From NCBI GenBank assembly GCA_965660145.1, contig CBFHYX010000006.1:62001-126000 (forward strand): a stretch of DNA of 64,000 nt. The letters are read 5' to 3'. The number at the start of each line of letters is the position of its first letter. Position 1 is the stretch's first letter. Below the pieces are notes generated by a model. It was given only the letters and a program-made list of their open reading frames with translations, searched no databases and was not told where the DNA came from. The position numbers and the translations under genes were made by a program. Shown here piece after piece: positions 1-8,935 of the stretch. This DNA is from JABURQ01 sp029243145 (GTDB taxonomy: Bacteria > Planctomycetota > Planctomycetia > Planctomycetales > Planctomycetaceae).

Positions 1-452
1 ATCTCGCCGGTTTCCAAAGACCTAGGTACTTCGTAGTCCTCTTTTCCTTTGGGCGTGTGAATGTAATCACCATCGATTTTGATCGCAGAGGGAGCGACTG
101 CGGGTTTGCCGTCATGAAAACTGCTGTGCGAGGCTCGCCCACAATGCCATAGCTGCAAGAAGATATTCCCACCAGCACCATGGACAGATTCCACTACTGT
201 CTTCCAGCCATCGACCATCTCGTTGGTGTAGATTCCCGGTGATTCGTTCCATCCGTTGGCTTGTTCCGAAATGGTAGTCGCTTCGGTGATGATTAAACCT
301 GCTGCCGCACGCTGACAGTAGTAGTCGGCCATCAAGGCGTTGGGAAGTCGTTCCTTCCCGGCGCGGGCACGCGTCATGGGGGCCATGACAATTCGGTTAT
401 TCAATGTGAGATCAGATAATTCAAACGACTGGAAAAGCGGAGACTCTGACAT
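1..452 (-). CDS. Old Yellow Enzyme family alkene reductase (NemA/XenB-like), partial
   Basis: The coding strand starts at ATG 452-450 and stays open to the left edge, so about 150 N-terminal residues are visible and the C-terminus is missing. The translation begins MSESPLFQSF and carries NRIVMAPMTR, the family's FMN-proximal N-terminal motif, then GLIITEAT and LQLWHCGRASH, all characteristic of Old Yellow Enzyme TIM-barrel flavoproteins. Family members bind FMN and use NADPH to reduce activated C=C bonds or nitro compounds (N-ethylmaleimide reductase, xenobiotic reductase). The protein should be cytoplasmic, as no signal peptide is seen. It lies upstream of the renalase-like gene in the same direction, but 122 bp separate the next gene's end from this start, so co-transcription is uncertain. 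Family assignment is firm; the physiological substrate is unknown. Confidence 0.9.
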   Translation of the reverse strand, partial: MSESPLFQSFELSDLTLNNRIVMAPMTRARAGKERLPNALMADYYCQRAAAGLIITEATTISEQANGWNESPGIYTNEMVDGWKTVVESVHGAGGNIFLQLWHCGRASHSSFHDGKPAVAPSAIKIDGDYIHTPKGKEDYEVPRSLETGE

Positions 453-577
453 TCTGAATCCTGCTGTTGATGAATGTTTTGTGAAGACGGCGTGTGATTA
501 ACCTTCTGACCCAAGGCATCTTAGTCACGGGGTTTTTAGAATCAAGAGACGCCTATTTTGAATCATCTGGAGCAGTC

Positions 578-1603
578 CTAATGCGTGTTGGACTGTGCCT
601 TCACCGAGGCGATAATCCGCGATGAGACATCGTAACCGCTCAAAAACGCACCTTCCACGCGCGGGCCGCCGCACCAGTCTCCGCAGGCTCCTATTCTCAA
701 CTCCGGGTCGAATAGACATCGATCTGTCAGCGGTTCGGAAGGTAATGCATAACGCCAACGATGGGCGACTTGAAACTGTGGTTGCCTTGCTTCCAATCCG
801 GTTGCCTGCCAAAAGGTATTGAGAAGGGTAGGTAGAAGTTCATCCTTGTCATCTTCGAGATGCTCTTCACTCCATTCAGGTGACGCATGTAAAACCCACG
901 TTTCTGGTTTTTCATCCCGGCCCGGTTTACTGTTGTTTCGGGAGATCCATGATAAGGGAGAATCATTGACGAATGCCGCATCGAATGAGAGTTCGAGCGG
1001 TTGTGGAAATGACACCATCACAGCCCAGCACCCCGTCATGGACACATTCTCGGCGATTCGCTGTAACTCAGGTGCAGCCTGCAGCAATTTCGCAGATTGT
1101 GCCGCAGGGGCAGATGTGATCACGTATTCGAATTCGTCTAAAACAAATTCATGCTCGTCGGCAATAAGCCAACGTTCTCCTGATCTAATCGGCGGCGCGA
1201 TCAATGTTTCTAGGTGCACATCGAGTTCTGCCGCGAGATGTCTTCCAATATTGTTCATCCCCGGAATGCCGACATAGCGGAGTGTCTCTTCTTCCTTGGG
1301 CTCGTAAGTGCCGTTAGAAAGAGTCCCAATCTCGGCATCCCAAACATCCACAATTCCGTCCAATCTCCACTCTTCAACATGGTTTTGGAAGATCGGATCG
1401 CGAACGGTGAAATATTGGGCTCCATGATCAAAATAAAGACCTTCGTCGGAGCGTCGTGTGGACATTCGGCCGCCTTTACCCCGACTTTTCTCGAAAATGG
1501 TGACATCGAAACCGTGATCCTGAAGACGCTGGGCACAGGTAAGACCTGATAGACCAGCACCAATGACGGCAACATGGATTTTTGGGGCATTAGATTTTGT
1601 CAT
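578..1603 (-). CDS. NAD(P)/FAD-dependent oxidoreductase, renalase-like
   Basis: A 341-aa flavoprotein if the ATG at 1603 is used. A longer upstream reading exists, but its first 35 residues have no family character, whereas MTKSNAPKIHVAVIGAG places the Rossmann fold directly at the N-terminus. The dinucleotide motif GAGLSG lies at residues 15-20, followed by FEKSRGKGGRMSTRR and YFDHGAQYFT, the signature of the renalase-like group (COG3380). The C-terminal IGACGDWCGGPRVEGAFLSG is the second FAD-contact segment of amine-oxidase-fold proteins. Bacterial renalase-like enzymes oxidise isomeric dihydronicotinamides or remain unassigned. No signal peptide is seen. The gene is divergent from the SDR gene at 1750, with about 145 bp between the starts for promoters. 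Fold and cofactor are confident; the substrate is not. Confidence 0.85.
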   Translation of the reverse strand: MTKSNAPKIHVAVIGAGLSGLTCAQRLQDHGFDVTIFEKSRGKGGRMSTRRSDEGLYFDHGAQYFTVRDPIFQNHVEEWRLDGIVDVWDAEIGTLSNGTYEPKEEETLRYVGIPGMNNIGRHLAAELDVHLETLIAPPIRSGERWLIADEHEFVLDEFEYVITSAPAAQSAKLLQAAPELQRIAENVSMTGCWAVMVSFPQPLELSFDAAFVNDSPLSWISRNNSKPGRDEKPETWVLHASPEWSEEHLEDDKDELLPTLLNTFWQATGLEARQPQFQVAHRWRYALPSEPLTDRCLFDPELRIGACGDWCGGPRVEGAFLSGYDVSSRIIASVKAQSNTH

Positions 1604-1749
1604 GAGAAAATGATAGAGACCTTGTCCAGCAAATCGAAAGATGAAAGCTGAATTCTTATGCGGTACAGAATAGGATAAAAGGCTCACAGAGATAACTTCC
1701 CATCCCAAGCGGATTTACGCTTGGAATTTCAACGAGATTACGGTGACCA

Positions 1750-2568
1750 ATGGATCTTCAGCTTCATGATAAAGTGGCTCTTGTGACCGGTGGCTCCAAA
1801 GGCATCGGTCTTGGTATCGTGCGCGAGTTGATTACGGAAGGCGCGAAAGTGGCCAACGTCAATCGCAGCGAAGCCGAAGGTCGCCAGCTTGAACAGGAAT
1901 ATGCAGCCGAGGGAAAGGGCTGCTTCTTCATTCAAGGTGATTTAACGGATCTGGCGGCATGCAAAAATGCCGTCGAACAAACGATCCAGAAGTTCGGTAG
2001 GATCGATATTCTGATCAACAACGCCGGCATCAACGATGGTGTGGGATTGGAAGACGGACCTGATGCGTTTCTGTTGTCACTCCAACGAAACCTGATCCAC
2101 TATTACGCTCTTGTTCATTACGCACTCGATGAATTAAAAAAGTCACAAGGCACGATTATCAATATCGGGTCAAAAGTTTGTGAGACAGGTCAGGGAGGGA
2201 CATCGGGATACGCGGCCTCCAAAGGAGCGATTAACGGACTAACACGAGAATGGGCCGTTGATTTGGCCCCGCACAAAGTTCGTGTGAATACCGTGTTGCC
2301 GGCTGAGACTTGGACGCCATTGTATGAAAGGTGTCTCGCGGAGATGCCTGATCCGGAACAGGCGAAAGCTGAAATTGAACGGCTGATTCCGCTCGGTCAG
2401 AGGTTCACGACCATTGAAGAGTTGGCAGGCATGGTTGTTTTTCTGGCTTCACCACGATCCAGTCACACGACGGGTCAGATCGTCTTTGTCGATGGTGGCT
2501 ACACTCACCTCGATCGCAAATGCACTTTTCCCAGTGATGTAACAGGCTTCGGCGGTGCTTCGACGTAA
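1750..2568 (+). CDS. SDR family oxidoreductase, L-fucose dehydrogenase-like
   Basis: A 272-aa classical short-chain dehydrogenase/reductase. The coenzyme loop TGGSKGIG is at residues 13-20, the structural NNAG at 90-93, and the catalytic pair in YAASK at about Tyr154/Lys158, with the upstream serine in the segment NIGSKV. The C-terminal portion VNTVLPAETWTPLYERCL and the ending FVDGGYTHLDR resemble bacterial L-fucose dehydrogenases more than generic FabG proteins, because this group has the PAE..TP.YE segment and a GGYTHLDR end. This makes an NAD(P)-dependent sugar or aldose dehydrogenase role likely, in line with planctomycete use of fucose-rich polysaccharides. It is a cytoplasmic enzyme with no partner genes nearby. 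Family is certain; fucose as substrate is inference from motif resemblance. Confidence 0.85.
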   Translation: MDLQLHDKVALVTGGSKGIGLGIVRELITEGAKVANVNRSEAEGRQLEQEYAAEGKGCFFIQGDLTDLAACKNAVEQTIQKFGRIDILINNAGINDGVGLEDGPDAFLLSLQRNLIHYYALVHYALDELKKSQGTIINIGSKVCETGQGGTSGYAASKGAINGLTREWAVDLAPHKVRVNTVLPAETWTPLYERCLAEMPDPEQAKAEIERLIPLGQRFTTIEELAGMVVFLASPRSSHTTGQIVFVDGGYTHLDRKCTFPSDVTGFGGAST

Positions 2569-2624
2569 GCTTCGAGGATGTCGTTCATTTGTCATTGTAA
2601 TACGTCTTCAATCCGAGATCATCT

Positions 2625-3884
2625 ATGATCAAAGCACGAACAGCACGATGCGTTTGTTACGCATTCTTGATAATTGGCGTTCTGGCAGTTGATTCGTCTT
2701 TTGCCGAACTGAAAGTCTCTACCGATTTTTCGGCTGGTTCGGCCGTGATTGTCAAACAGGATACCGAAAAACTTTTTTTGCACATCCAACCGGCGGTGCA
2801 AAAAGATCGCGGCTTTCCGTGTTGGTGGTACTTCAAAGTGAGTGGACTGACCACCGGGGAAATGCTGACGTTAAAAGTCAGCGCTAATCCTCAATCTTTC
2901 CGTGGCAATCGTGTGCTGAGTGCGAGTTGGTCGATGCCAGATCGCGCAGCGATAAGTACCGATAACAGGAATTGGAGACAGACTTCCTCGGGGCTCCGAG
3001 AAAAGAACACCATCACTTATCAGATAAAAGTTTCGGCAGAAACAATCTGGTTGGCTTGGGGGCCTCCCTATCTTCCCGCTGACGCAGACGCCGTCCTCAG
3101 ACTGGCCAAAGAGAAATTGCCGACTGCCGAGGTCTTTGAACTCGCTCAAACTCGTCAGGGGCGTTCCGTCAAAGGAGTTCGATTCGGAGCAAAACCATCC
3201 GAGCAGCACAAACCGTATGGCGTTTGGATTCAAGCTCGACAACATGCTTGGGAGGCGGGTGGAAGCTGGGTCGGTCAAGGATTTTTGCAGTGGGCAGTCA
3301 GCGACGAACCGTCTGCAGTCGAGTTTCGCAAGCTGGCGAACATCTACTACATTCCGATCATGGATGTTGATAGCGTTGCGGTCGGAGCGGGTGGGAAGGA
3401 TGCCGTCCCCCGTGATCATAATCGCGATTGGGATGAGCATCCCCATTACCCTGAGGTGGCCGCCGCCCAAAAAAGGATCCGGCAGATGGAACGCGAGCAA
3501 CGTTTTGACGTGTTTATCGATCTTCATAACCCAGGTCCTAATGATCGAAGGCCATATTTTTATGGCCCGCACGGAATGGACAAACTCCCCGTGATCCAAC
3601 AGAGAAATTACACACGCTGGATTGCGTATGCCCACAATCACATCGAACAATCGAATGAGAAGTATCGGTTTGCCACTTATGTCACGACTGACGAAGAGCG
3701 AAACCGAATGAGCGCGAATTGGGTCCGAAATCACACTTCGTCACACGTTATGTCAGTGACATTAGAGACTTCCTGGAATCGCCCGGAAGGGACGCAGAAG
3801 GGGTATCAGACCGTTGGCCGACAATTAGGGCTCTCATTGCTCCGATATCTGGAATCTCAACCTCGACTGGCAGATGACAACTGA
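2625..3884 (+). CDS. Secreted M14-family zinc carboxypeptidase
   Basis: A 419-aa protein with an N-terminal signal peptide (hydrophobic segment CVCYAFLIIGVLAV, probable cleavage after SFA near residue 27). A beta-rich N-terminal region (about 30-150) precedes the M14 peptidase domain, an arrangement known from cytosolic-carboxypeptidase-like M14 proteins. Zinc ligands are visible as ARQHAWEAG (the HxxE-type pair) and DLHNP (distal His). DHNRDW supplies the substrate-binding Asn-Arg, and VTLETSW near the C-terminus supplies the catalytic Glu. The enzyme should remove C-terminal residues from peptides outside the cytoplasm. It follows the SDR gene by 56 bp in the same direction and could be co-transcribed, but no functional link is evident. 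Specificity (basic, acidic or polyglutamate) cannot be read from the sequence. Confidence 0.85.
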   Translation: MIKARTARCVCYAFLIIGVLAVDSSFAELKVSTDFSAGSAVIVKQDTEKLFLHIQPAVQKDRGFPCWWYFKVSGLTTGEMLTLKVSANPQSFRGNRVLSASWSMPDRAAISTDNRNWRQTSSGLREKNTITYQIKVSAETIWLAWGPPYLPADADAVLRLAKEKLPTAEVFELAQTRQGRSVKGVRFGAKPSEQHKPYGVWIQARQHAWEAGGSWVGQGFLQWAVSDEPSAVEFRKLANIYYIPIMDVDSVAVGAGGKDAVPRDHNRDWDEHPHYPEVAAAQKRIRQMEREQRFDVFIDLHNPGPNDRRPYFYGPHGMDKLPVIQQRNYTRWIAYAHNHIEQSNEKYRFATYVTTDEERNRMSANWVRNHTSSHVMSVTLETSWNRPEGTQKGYQTVGRQLGLSLLRYLESQPRLADDN

Positions 3885-3964
3885 GAAGGTGTCTTCGCGA
3901 CTTAGGGATTCGCCTCGGGCTTGAAGTGATGTTCAACGTGGCGATCACTGCGCGAACGATCCGC

Positions 3965-5536
3965 TTAGGGGGCTTTATCCGATAGTAGATTTACGGGAAT
4001 CACCTGATACTTACGATTGGGATTTTGCCGGACGTTCCAGCATTCCACTCGATGATTGCTGAAGTGAATAATTGTTTGACAATAATAGTTTGGGTCCGGT
4101 ATCTGCTTGAGCGAAAAGGACTGATGGTAAGCGGTCGAGATTGTTTGGGTTTTTTGATCAAGTTCTTCTGGATGCTGAGGGTTCATAATTTCAAAGTGGT
4201 CAAGCAATAACCAGAAGTCCTGATCACCGGGTGGCGAAGCGATCTCGAAATCTGACCAGTTCGGTATTATCGGTATTGGTTGATTGGCTCCTCCGGTTAT
4301 TTTCTGTTGATAGAACCCCACGAGGGGTCTGTGGTAATTGGGGTATGTGAGGAAAGAATCGCCGGTTTGCATCTTTTCTGCCAAAACCTGAGCCGCTGCA
4401 CCGGCGAGGTAGTGGGGGTGATTGTGAGTCAGGTTTATTTCGTAAGTCTTCAAAGACGTTCTGCCAAGTAAGAAAAGGACGATGAGGAAACCGCCTATCC
4501 GGAATGTTTTTTGGACTGACTGATCAACAAACAACATGCACACCCCGATTTGAATCGGAGGAACAATCGCCAGCAAGTATCGCTCTGTGACAAAATGATG
4601 ATGTTCAGTAATTCGGACATAGATAAATAGTGTTGAGTGAAAAGTGGTCAGCAATAAGCAGGCATACGCTCTCGATATCTTCATCGAGATTCTCCACCAT
4701 CCCAAGCAGGCGGCGAGAAAAACCAGTCCTCCCAAAATTTCGTCCCCGAGATAATACTCGAGTGAAAAAAGTAAATTCCGACTGATCTCAGTCGCCGTTA
4801 TTTCTGCAGGATAGTTATCGTTTATCCTCCTGAGTAGCAGCAATAAATTTGGGAGATTGATCAATGATGCCACGAGAAACACTTGAAGGTTAAGCCGCCA
4901 AGTCTTTTGGAACCACGCTTTGAGTGTTCGAGAAGAGTCTGTTTGCCACGCGTGAATCGTTAATGAGATGGCACAAGAGATCCAAATGGAAATCATTAAT
5001 TGGTGAGTCCACCCTAACACGCCGAGGCAGAGACCCAGCTTTAGTAATTCTTTGCGACCCGGTTCTGAGTTCTTAAAAACATCGAGGGCGTAATTGAGAG
5101 TAATCAACAGGACAAGCAGAAACAGACTATACATCCTGGCCTGTTGCCCCTGCGATACCAGATTATGTTCGCAGACCATTAATGCCGCGAACATTAGCCC
5201 ATCAACGGGGAATAAATTCTCCGCCCTAGCAGGTAAGCTGCGGGAAGGCACGCAATGCTACAGATTAAAGAGGGAAGTCTCAGTGGCCAAGTGCTGCTGG
5301 TTCCAAAAAGTCCCCGCGAGATGACGAACCAGTAGATAACTCAATCCGGGATGGTCGGGATGAGCTTTTCCCTTAAGAATATTGAGGACTGTGGAATCGT
5401 TGGCAACTTTCCAGGTGAACGCTTCGTCGATCCAAATGGGGCGGTCGATCAGAGACGGCCAGACTCTTAAGATCGCACCAATCAGCACGATAAATCCGAG
5501 AATCATCCATGTGTATCGAGGGGTCGGCTTCGTCAT
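3965..5536 (-). pseudogene. Disrupted GT39/ArnT-type membrane glycosyltransferase
   Basis: Two pieces of one polytopic membrane glycosyltransferase lie in the same frame, separated by an in-frame TAG at 5260-5258. The N-terminal piece (ATG 5536) has TM1 and the diagnostic acidic loop motif WIDEAFTW of GT39/GT83-type enzymes that use polyprenyl-phosphate sugars. The downstream piece has SQGQQARMYSLF, the usual next landmark, then many TM helices and a C-terminal periplasmic domain. Just after the TAG, another frame reads ALRAFPQL, which resembles the expected helix, so a lost base plus a small deletion (roughly 8-10 codons shorter than usual between the two landmarks) probably caused the break. 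A GTG at 5251 could start the second piece, but that protein would lack the catalytic loop. I consider the gene inactive unless the assembly is wrong. Confidence 0.7.
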
Positions 5537-5636
5537 GCTGATTCGAGTCAATCAGTTGAGAATGGATATTAGAGTTCCGCAAGTTGAAAACAATAGTGCA
5601 AACTTGATTCAGGTACAAGATCCCTGGACTCTAACG

Positions 5637-5888
5637 TCATTTCTTTCGCAGCCGATACTTCACAAAGTCCCACAGGCCGACGTACTTGAAATCGGGGTCC
5701 ACGTAATGCTCGATGACGTAAAACGCGAAGTAGTAGAATCGGCAGAAGCACCAGACACAGATGGCTAGGAGAACACCATTCCGCCAGGAGAGATTCTCGA
5801 ATAACAACAAACCCCCCGCCAGCAATCCCGCCAGCAAGAACAGCCAACCCTTCAATACGATCAGTCGTTTGCTTTTGAGATCAGGCAT
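5637..5888 (-). CDS. Small two-TM membrane protein of unknown function
   Basis: An 83-aa protein, start chosen at ATG 5888 because AGGTGAG lies about 5 bases upstream; a GTG two codons earlier overlaps the nadD stop as GTGA. Two hydrophobic stretches (about residues 9-30, LIVLKGWLFLLAGLLAGGLL, and 37-58, around LLAICVWCFCRFYYFAFYVI) predict two membrane helices, followed by a basic tail ending KYRLRKK. No catalytic motif is recognisable. The overlap with nadD indicates co-transcription and translational coupling, but NadD is soluble and a functional link is not evident. The family looks like the short conserved membrane proteins common in planctomycetes, though I cannot name it. Confidence 0.7.
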   Translation of the reverse strand: MPDLKSKRLIVLKGWLFLLAGLLAGGLLLFENLSWRNGVLLAICVWCFCRFYYFAFYVIEHYVDPDFKYVGLWDFVKYRLRKK

Positions 5889-5890
5889 GT

Positions 5891-6499
5891 TCACTCACCT
5901 GGGCTGTAGATTTTATGTTCGTTGAGATACGCCTCCACTGCCTTGGGCACAAGAAAGCGAATTGAATGTCCTGATCGTATGCGATGACGAATATCGGTGG
6001 AGGAGACATCGATGCCCGGCATCTCAATCACGCGAATGCGATCTGCGACTTCGGAGCCAAGCTTCTGTTCGATCTCTTCGAGAGCGGGGGGATCTTGTCG
6101 TCCTCGATTGACGGCGACGATCTTCGCCAGTTCTGCGATGCGGGCAGGTTCTTTCCAGTTGGGGAAATCTTGAAGCGAATCGGCACCGATGATCAGAAAC
6201 AGTTCGCGATCTAGATTTTCTGCGGCGAGCTTCTCCAGAGTCTCGACGGTGTAGCTGGTTGATTCCTTTTTGAGTTCCACATCAGAAACTTGAAACTCGG
6301 GGATGCCAGCCAACGCAAATTCAAGCATCTCGGCACGCGCTTTTGCCGGAGCTAATTCGCGATCTGTTTTATGGGGTGGGTGACCGGCTGGAACAAACCA
6401 GACCTCATCGAGGTTGAGTTGTTCGCGGCAGACCTCGGCCATGACGAGATGACCGAGATGAACCGGATCGAACGAACCACCGAGTATCCCTAACCGCAT
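5891..6499 (-). CDS. nadD: Nicotinate-nucleotide adenylyltransferase NadD
   Basis: A 202-aa protein with the start set at ATG 6499, where the family's N-terminus MRLGILGGSFDPVHLGHL begins; an upstream in-frame ATG would add about 20 unrelated residues. GGSFDPVHLGH holds the nucleotidyltransferase HxGH signature, VWFVPAGHPPHK contacts nicotinate mononucleotide, LIIGADSLQDFPNWKEP is the central motif and VSSTDIRHRIRSG is the C-terminal ISSTxIR motif. The enzyme joins nicotinate mononucleotide with ATP to form deamido-NAD, a required step of NAD synthesis in the cytoplasm. Its stop overlaps the start region of the small membrane protein downstream. All key residues are present and the length is normal. 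Confidence 0.97.
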   Translation of the reverse strand: MRLGILGGSFDPVHLGHLVMAEVCREQLNLDEVWFVPAGHPPHKTDRELAPAKARAEMLEFALAGIPEFQVSDVELKKESTSYTVETLEKLAAENLDRELFLIIGADSLQDFPNWKEPARIAELAKIVAVNRGRQDPPALEEIEQKLGSEVADRIRVIEMPGIDVSSTDIRHRIRSGHSIRFLVPKAVEAYLNEHKIYSPGE

Positions 6500-6639
6500 G
6501 ATGACATCCCTGACTGAAAGTGATTGAAGTGATGAAATCAGTATAAAATATTTCGCCACAGATAGACACGGATCTCACAGAATGCCTCTGAATTTTTGAG
6601 TATCTCGCCAGGATTGGTTTCCAGTTGGTAATCCTGTTC

Positions 6640-7287
6640 TCATTCTGGAGCGGACAATCCTAAACTACGCAGCACTTCTTCATATTCTGACGGTGTGTTC
6701 ATATTACGCAGAGATTCCAGATCAGGGTCAACGCGTCTCAATTCATTCACTTCAATTTCACGACTATTGGATTCTTCAATGAGGAAAAATGGTCGCAAGC
6801 GGTCTGCACCTAACAAAGACGCCACTCGCTCAGCAAGATCCAATCGATAAACGGCCGCCAAGGGATGATAAAACTTCCCTTCCTTCACGACGGCGAGATC
6901 ATAAGCCGCAAGCTGGGAAATGATCGCTGCGACAAATGCAGGTTTTAATAACGGTACATCACAAGCCGTGACGTAGGCAGAGTTGATTGATGAACTTGAT
7001 ATTAAGGCGTCGAATCCTGCACTGAGTCCCGCCAGCGGCCCTTTTTCTGGGATTTCATCTCGAACGAGTGTCACGCCTTCTGGCAGGCCGGTGATGTTTT
7101 GATCTTCTGCCGCCACGACAACAATGGGTGCGACGATGTCTTGGAGAATGCGAATCGTGCGTTGCAGGCAGTTCTCGTGACCAACTGGGAGAGACCATTT
7201 CGCACGACCCATTCGTGAGCTTTTGCCACCGCAGAGAATGATGCCGGCCGTTTCAGGAAATTGTGAAGAGGATTGCAGGTCGGTCAT
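6640..7287 (-). CDS. mobA: Molybdenum cofactor guanylyltransferase MobA-like
   Basis: A 215-aa protein starting at ATG 7287 (MTDLQSSS); further upstream codons encode unrelated sequence. The N-terminal motif GIILCGGKSSRMGRAK is the MobA/NTP-transferase signature (LxGGxSxRMGxxK) that binds the nucleotide. DEIPEKGPLAGLSAG and AYVTACDVPLL supply the substrate loop and the metal-binding Asp. MobA attaches GMP to molybdopterin to form the bis-MGD cofactor used by DMSO-reductase-type enzymes. A small molybdopterin-domain protein is encoded at 15400-15879, but that family uses the unmodified cofactor, so the target enzymes lie outside this window. It is divergent from the YkgJ-type gene, with 48 bp between starts. 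MobA is more likely than other NTP transferases because of the RMGRAK motif. Confidence 0.85.
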   Translation of the reverse strand: MTDLQSSSQFPETAGIILCGGKSSRMGRAKWSLPVGHENCLQRTIRILQDIVAPIVVVAAEDQNITGLPEGVTLVRDEIPEKGPLAGLSAGFDALISSSSINSAYVTACDVPLLKPAFVAAIISQLAAYDLAVVKEGKFYHPLAAVYRLDLAERVASLLGADRLRPFFLIEESNSREIEVNELRRVDPDLESLRNMNTPSEYEEVLRSLGLSAPE

Positions 7288-7335
7288 GATAACGATTATT
7301 GTAGAGACCCAACTCGAGATCCATAGGGCCAGTCG

Positions 7336-7776
7336 ATGGAAGATCAGAATCACGAATCCAAAACCTCAGAACCCTGGTACGCCGAGGGTTTGAAATTCGA
7401 ATGTACCCAATGTGGCAATTGTTGCACGGGAGCCCCCGGAGCTGTCTGGATTAGTGAGGATGAACTCCAGGAGATTGCCGATCATCTGAACAAGAGCATC
7501 GGGGAAGTCCGATTGATGCACACACGAATCGTGCGTGGAAAGCTTTCGCTCCGCGAATACGCCAACGGCGAATGTATCTTCTTTAATGGCGCGTCTCGTG
7601 GCTGCACAATTTATGAAGCTCGGCCCATTCAATGTCGAACTTGGCCATTCTGGCGATCCAACATTGCCTCGCCAGAGTCCTGGCAAGAAGCACAGCGCGA
7701 ATGCCCCGGAGCCGGGCAGGGAAACTTCGTTTCTCTTGAGGAAATCGAACGCCGCGCGTCGCAGATCGAATTGTGA
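7336..7776 (+). CDS. YkgJ-type cysteine cluster protein
   Basis: A 146-aa soluble protein with the zinc/iron-binding cysteine pattern of the YkgJ (CxxCxxCC) family: FECTQCGNCCTG at about residues 18-29, then GECIF, GCTIYEARPIQCRTWPFW and a final ECPG. This family (COG0727, formerly annotated as Fe-S-cluster oxidoreductase) has no established reaction; the cysteines probably bind a metal or Fe-S cluster. The start ATG 7336 lies 48 bp from the divergent mobA start, so the two may share a control region. All cluster cysteines expected for the family appear to be present. Confidence 0.88.
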   Translation: MEDQNHESKTSEPWYAEGLKFECTQCGNCCTGAPGAVWISEDELQEIADHLNKSIGEVRLMHTRIVRGKLSLREYANGECIFFNGASRGCTIYEARPIQCRTWPFWRSNIASPESWQEAQRECPGAGQGNFVSLEEIERRASQIEL

Positions 7777-8082
7777 TCAGGAGTTGCGGAAAATCCCTCG
7801 AAGGTGGGTTTAGGAAAAATCTAACGATTCTGTCGATTTTTCATGGAGTCGCTACAGACGACCTGCCGATGAATTAGGTGGAGAGTCTTTCGACTCGCTC
7901 CCAGCGTATTGTTGGGGTCCACAAATAGCCTGTAATCTGTTTCATTCAAACAGTTTACATCAGATCTTTGACAATTGAATCGCTGACAGGTCGCAAATTC
8001 TTTGAAGATGGTGCGAACGGGTTGGCCGAACCAAAAAAAGCTCCTTCAAGCTTCGTGAAAGGATCGCCTGACAAGATACGTC
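7777..8082. other. Intergenic region between YkgJ gene and HU leader
   Basis: About 300 bp with no supportable gene. It holds a small hairpin (GAGTC-TTTC-GACTC) near 7885-7900 and a TTGACA-like hexamer near 7967 without a convincing -10 element. No repeat or RNA gene was recognised. It is probably the upstream regulatory and spacer DNA of the HU gene. Confidence 0.4.
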
Positions 8083-8111
8083 TTGACAGTAAGTCCGCAT
8101 TAGGCATAAAG
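8083..8111 (+). promoter_or_regulatory. Candidate sigma-70-type promoter for the HU gene
   Basis: A perfect -35 hexamer TTGACA (8083-8088) is followed after 16-17 bases by CATAAA/ATAAAG (8105-8111), a weak match to TATAAT. It lies about 75 bp upstream of the HU start codon, in the same direction. This is by-eye evidence only; planctomycete promoters are not well defined. Confidence 0.35.
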
Positions 8112-8185
8112 TTGAGTCATATTCGGCCCTGCTCCCGAAGGAGCAAATCAGCCTCTCGCAGCGTCCTCACAGGAGACAGTGAGTC

Positions 8186-8611
8186 GTGACGAAGAAAGAA
8201 ATCGTTAAGGCCATCGCAGACGACATCGGACTGACACAACTCAAGACCAAAGAGATTGTGCAGAAGACGTTTGATGCAATCGTGGAAACTCTCGTAACCG
8301 ACAAACGCATTGAGCTAAGGAACTTCGGTGTGTTTGAGGTGAAGAAACGGGCAGCTCGCAAGGCACGTAACCCTCGAACCGGAGAACGGGTCGACGTCGC
8401 AGAAAAATACGTCGTAACCTTTAAACCTGGTAAGGAGATGGAGGAACGGGTCAAGCAAATGAGCGATGATGAGCATAACGCTTCCATCACTCAGCAGAAT
8501 TCGGGGACGACCACCCCCATGAGTCCGCCACCCGTACAGAGCCAACCACCCTTGGGACAACCGTCCCCGCCGCCACAAACTCCGCCACCACCGGGATCTC
8601 CGTCGTTCTGA
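8186..8611 (+). CDS. HU-family DNA-binding protein with proline-rich C-terminal tail
   Basis: A 141-aa protein starting at GTG 8186, supported by AGGAG at 8171-8175. Residues 1-90 are a complete HU/IHF domain: helical N-terminus MTKKEIVKAIADDIG, then GVFEVKKRAARKARNPRTGE, which forms the DNA-contacting arm with the conserved RNPxTGE, and VTFKPGKEM. HU dimers bend and compact DNA. Unlike E. coli HU (90 aa), this protein carries about 50 extra C-terminal residues rich in Pro, Gln and Ser (PPPVQSQPP, PQTPPPPG), a low-complexity and probably disordered tail. The gene stands alone between unrelated neighbours. DNA binding is secure; the purpose of the tail is unknown. Confidence 0.93.
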   Translation: MTKKEIVKAIADDIGLTQLKTKEIVQKTFDAIVETLVTDKRIELRNFGVFEVKKRAARKARNPRTGERVDVAEKYVVTFKPGKEMEERVKQMSDDEHNASITQQNSGTTTPMSPPPVQSQPPLGQPSPPPQTPPPPGSPSF

Positions 8612-8935
8612 ACCGACTGAATTCCAATTTGGCTGGCCCCAATACAACTTTTCCGATGCGTCAGGAAATCATTCTTGACGTAGATCGGACAGACCGGTAA
8701 AAATCCGGTTCCTACCTTTCAAGGATCGTCCTGATCCTGCACCGTGATTTCCCGCATCACAACTGATTACCTTTCCAAACAGTGGTTCCGGTCCTCGGAA
8801 TCAACGACCTTCAACGTTTCAACAACTTGTTACTAATTCACGACATCGGGTCCTTACGGACCGGAGAAACGGACTTCGTTTGCGCCAGCAAGGTTGCTGG
8901 TGAGGAGGTCTGGATCTCAAAGATCAGGGAGAAGC
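8612..8935. other. Intergenic region with two small hairpins
   Basis: About 320 bp without a supportable gene. Two short inverted repeats follow the HU stop: ACCGG-N7-CCGGT near 8695-8711 and AGGATC-N5-GATCCT near 8721-8737. Neither is followed by a U-rich run, so they are not clear intrinsic terminators. The 3' part probably holds the promoter and leader of the small exported protein gene. Confidence 0.4.
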
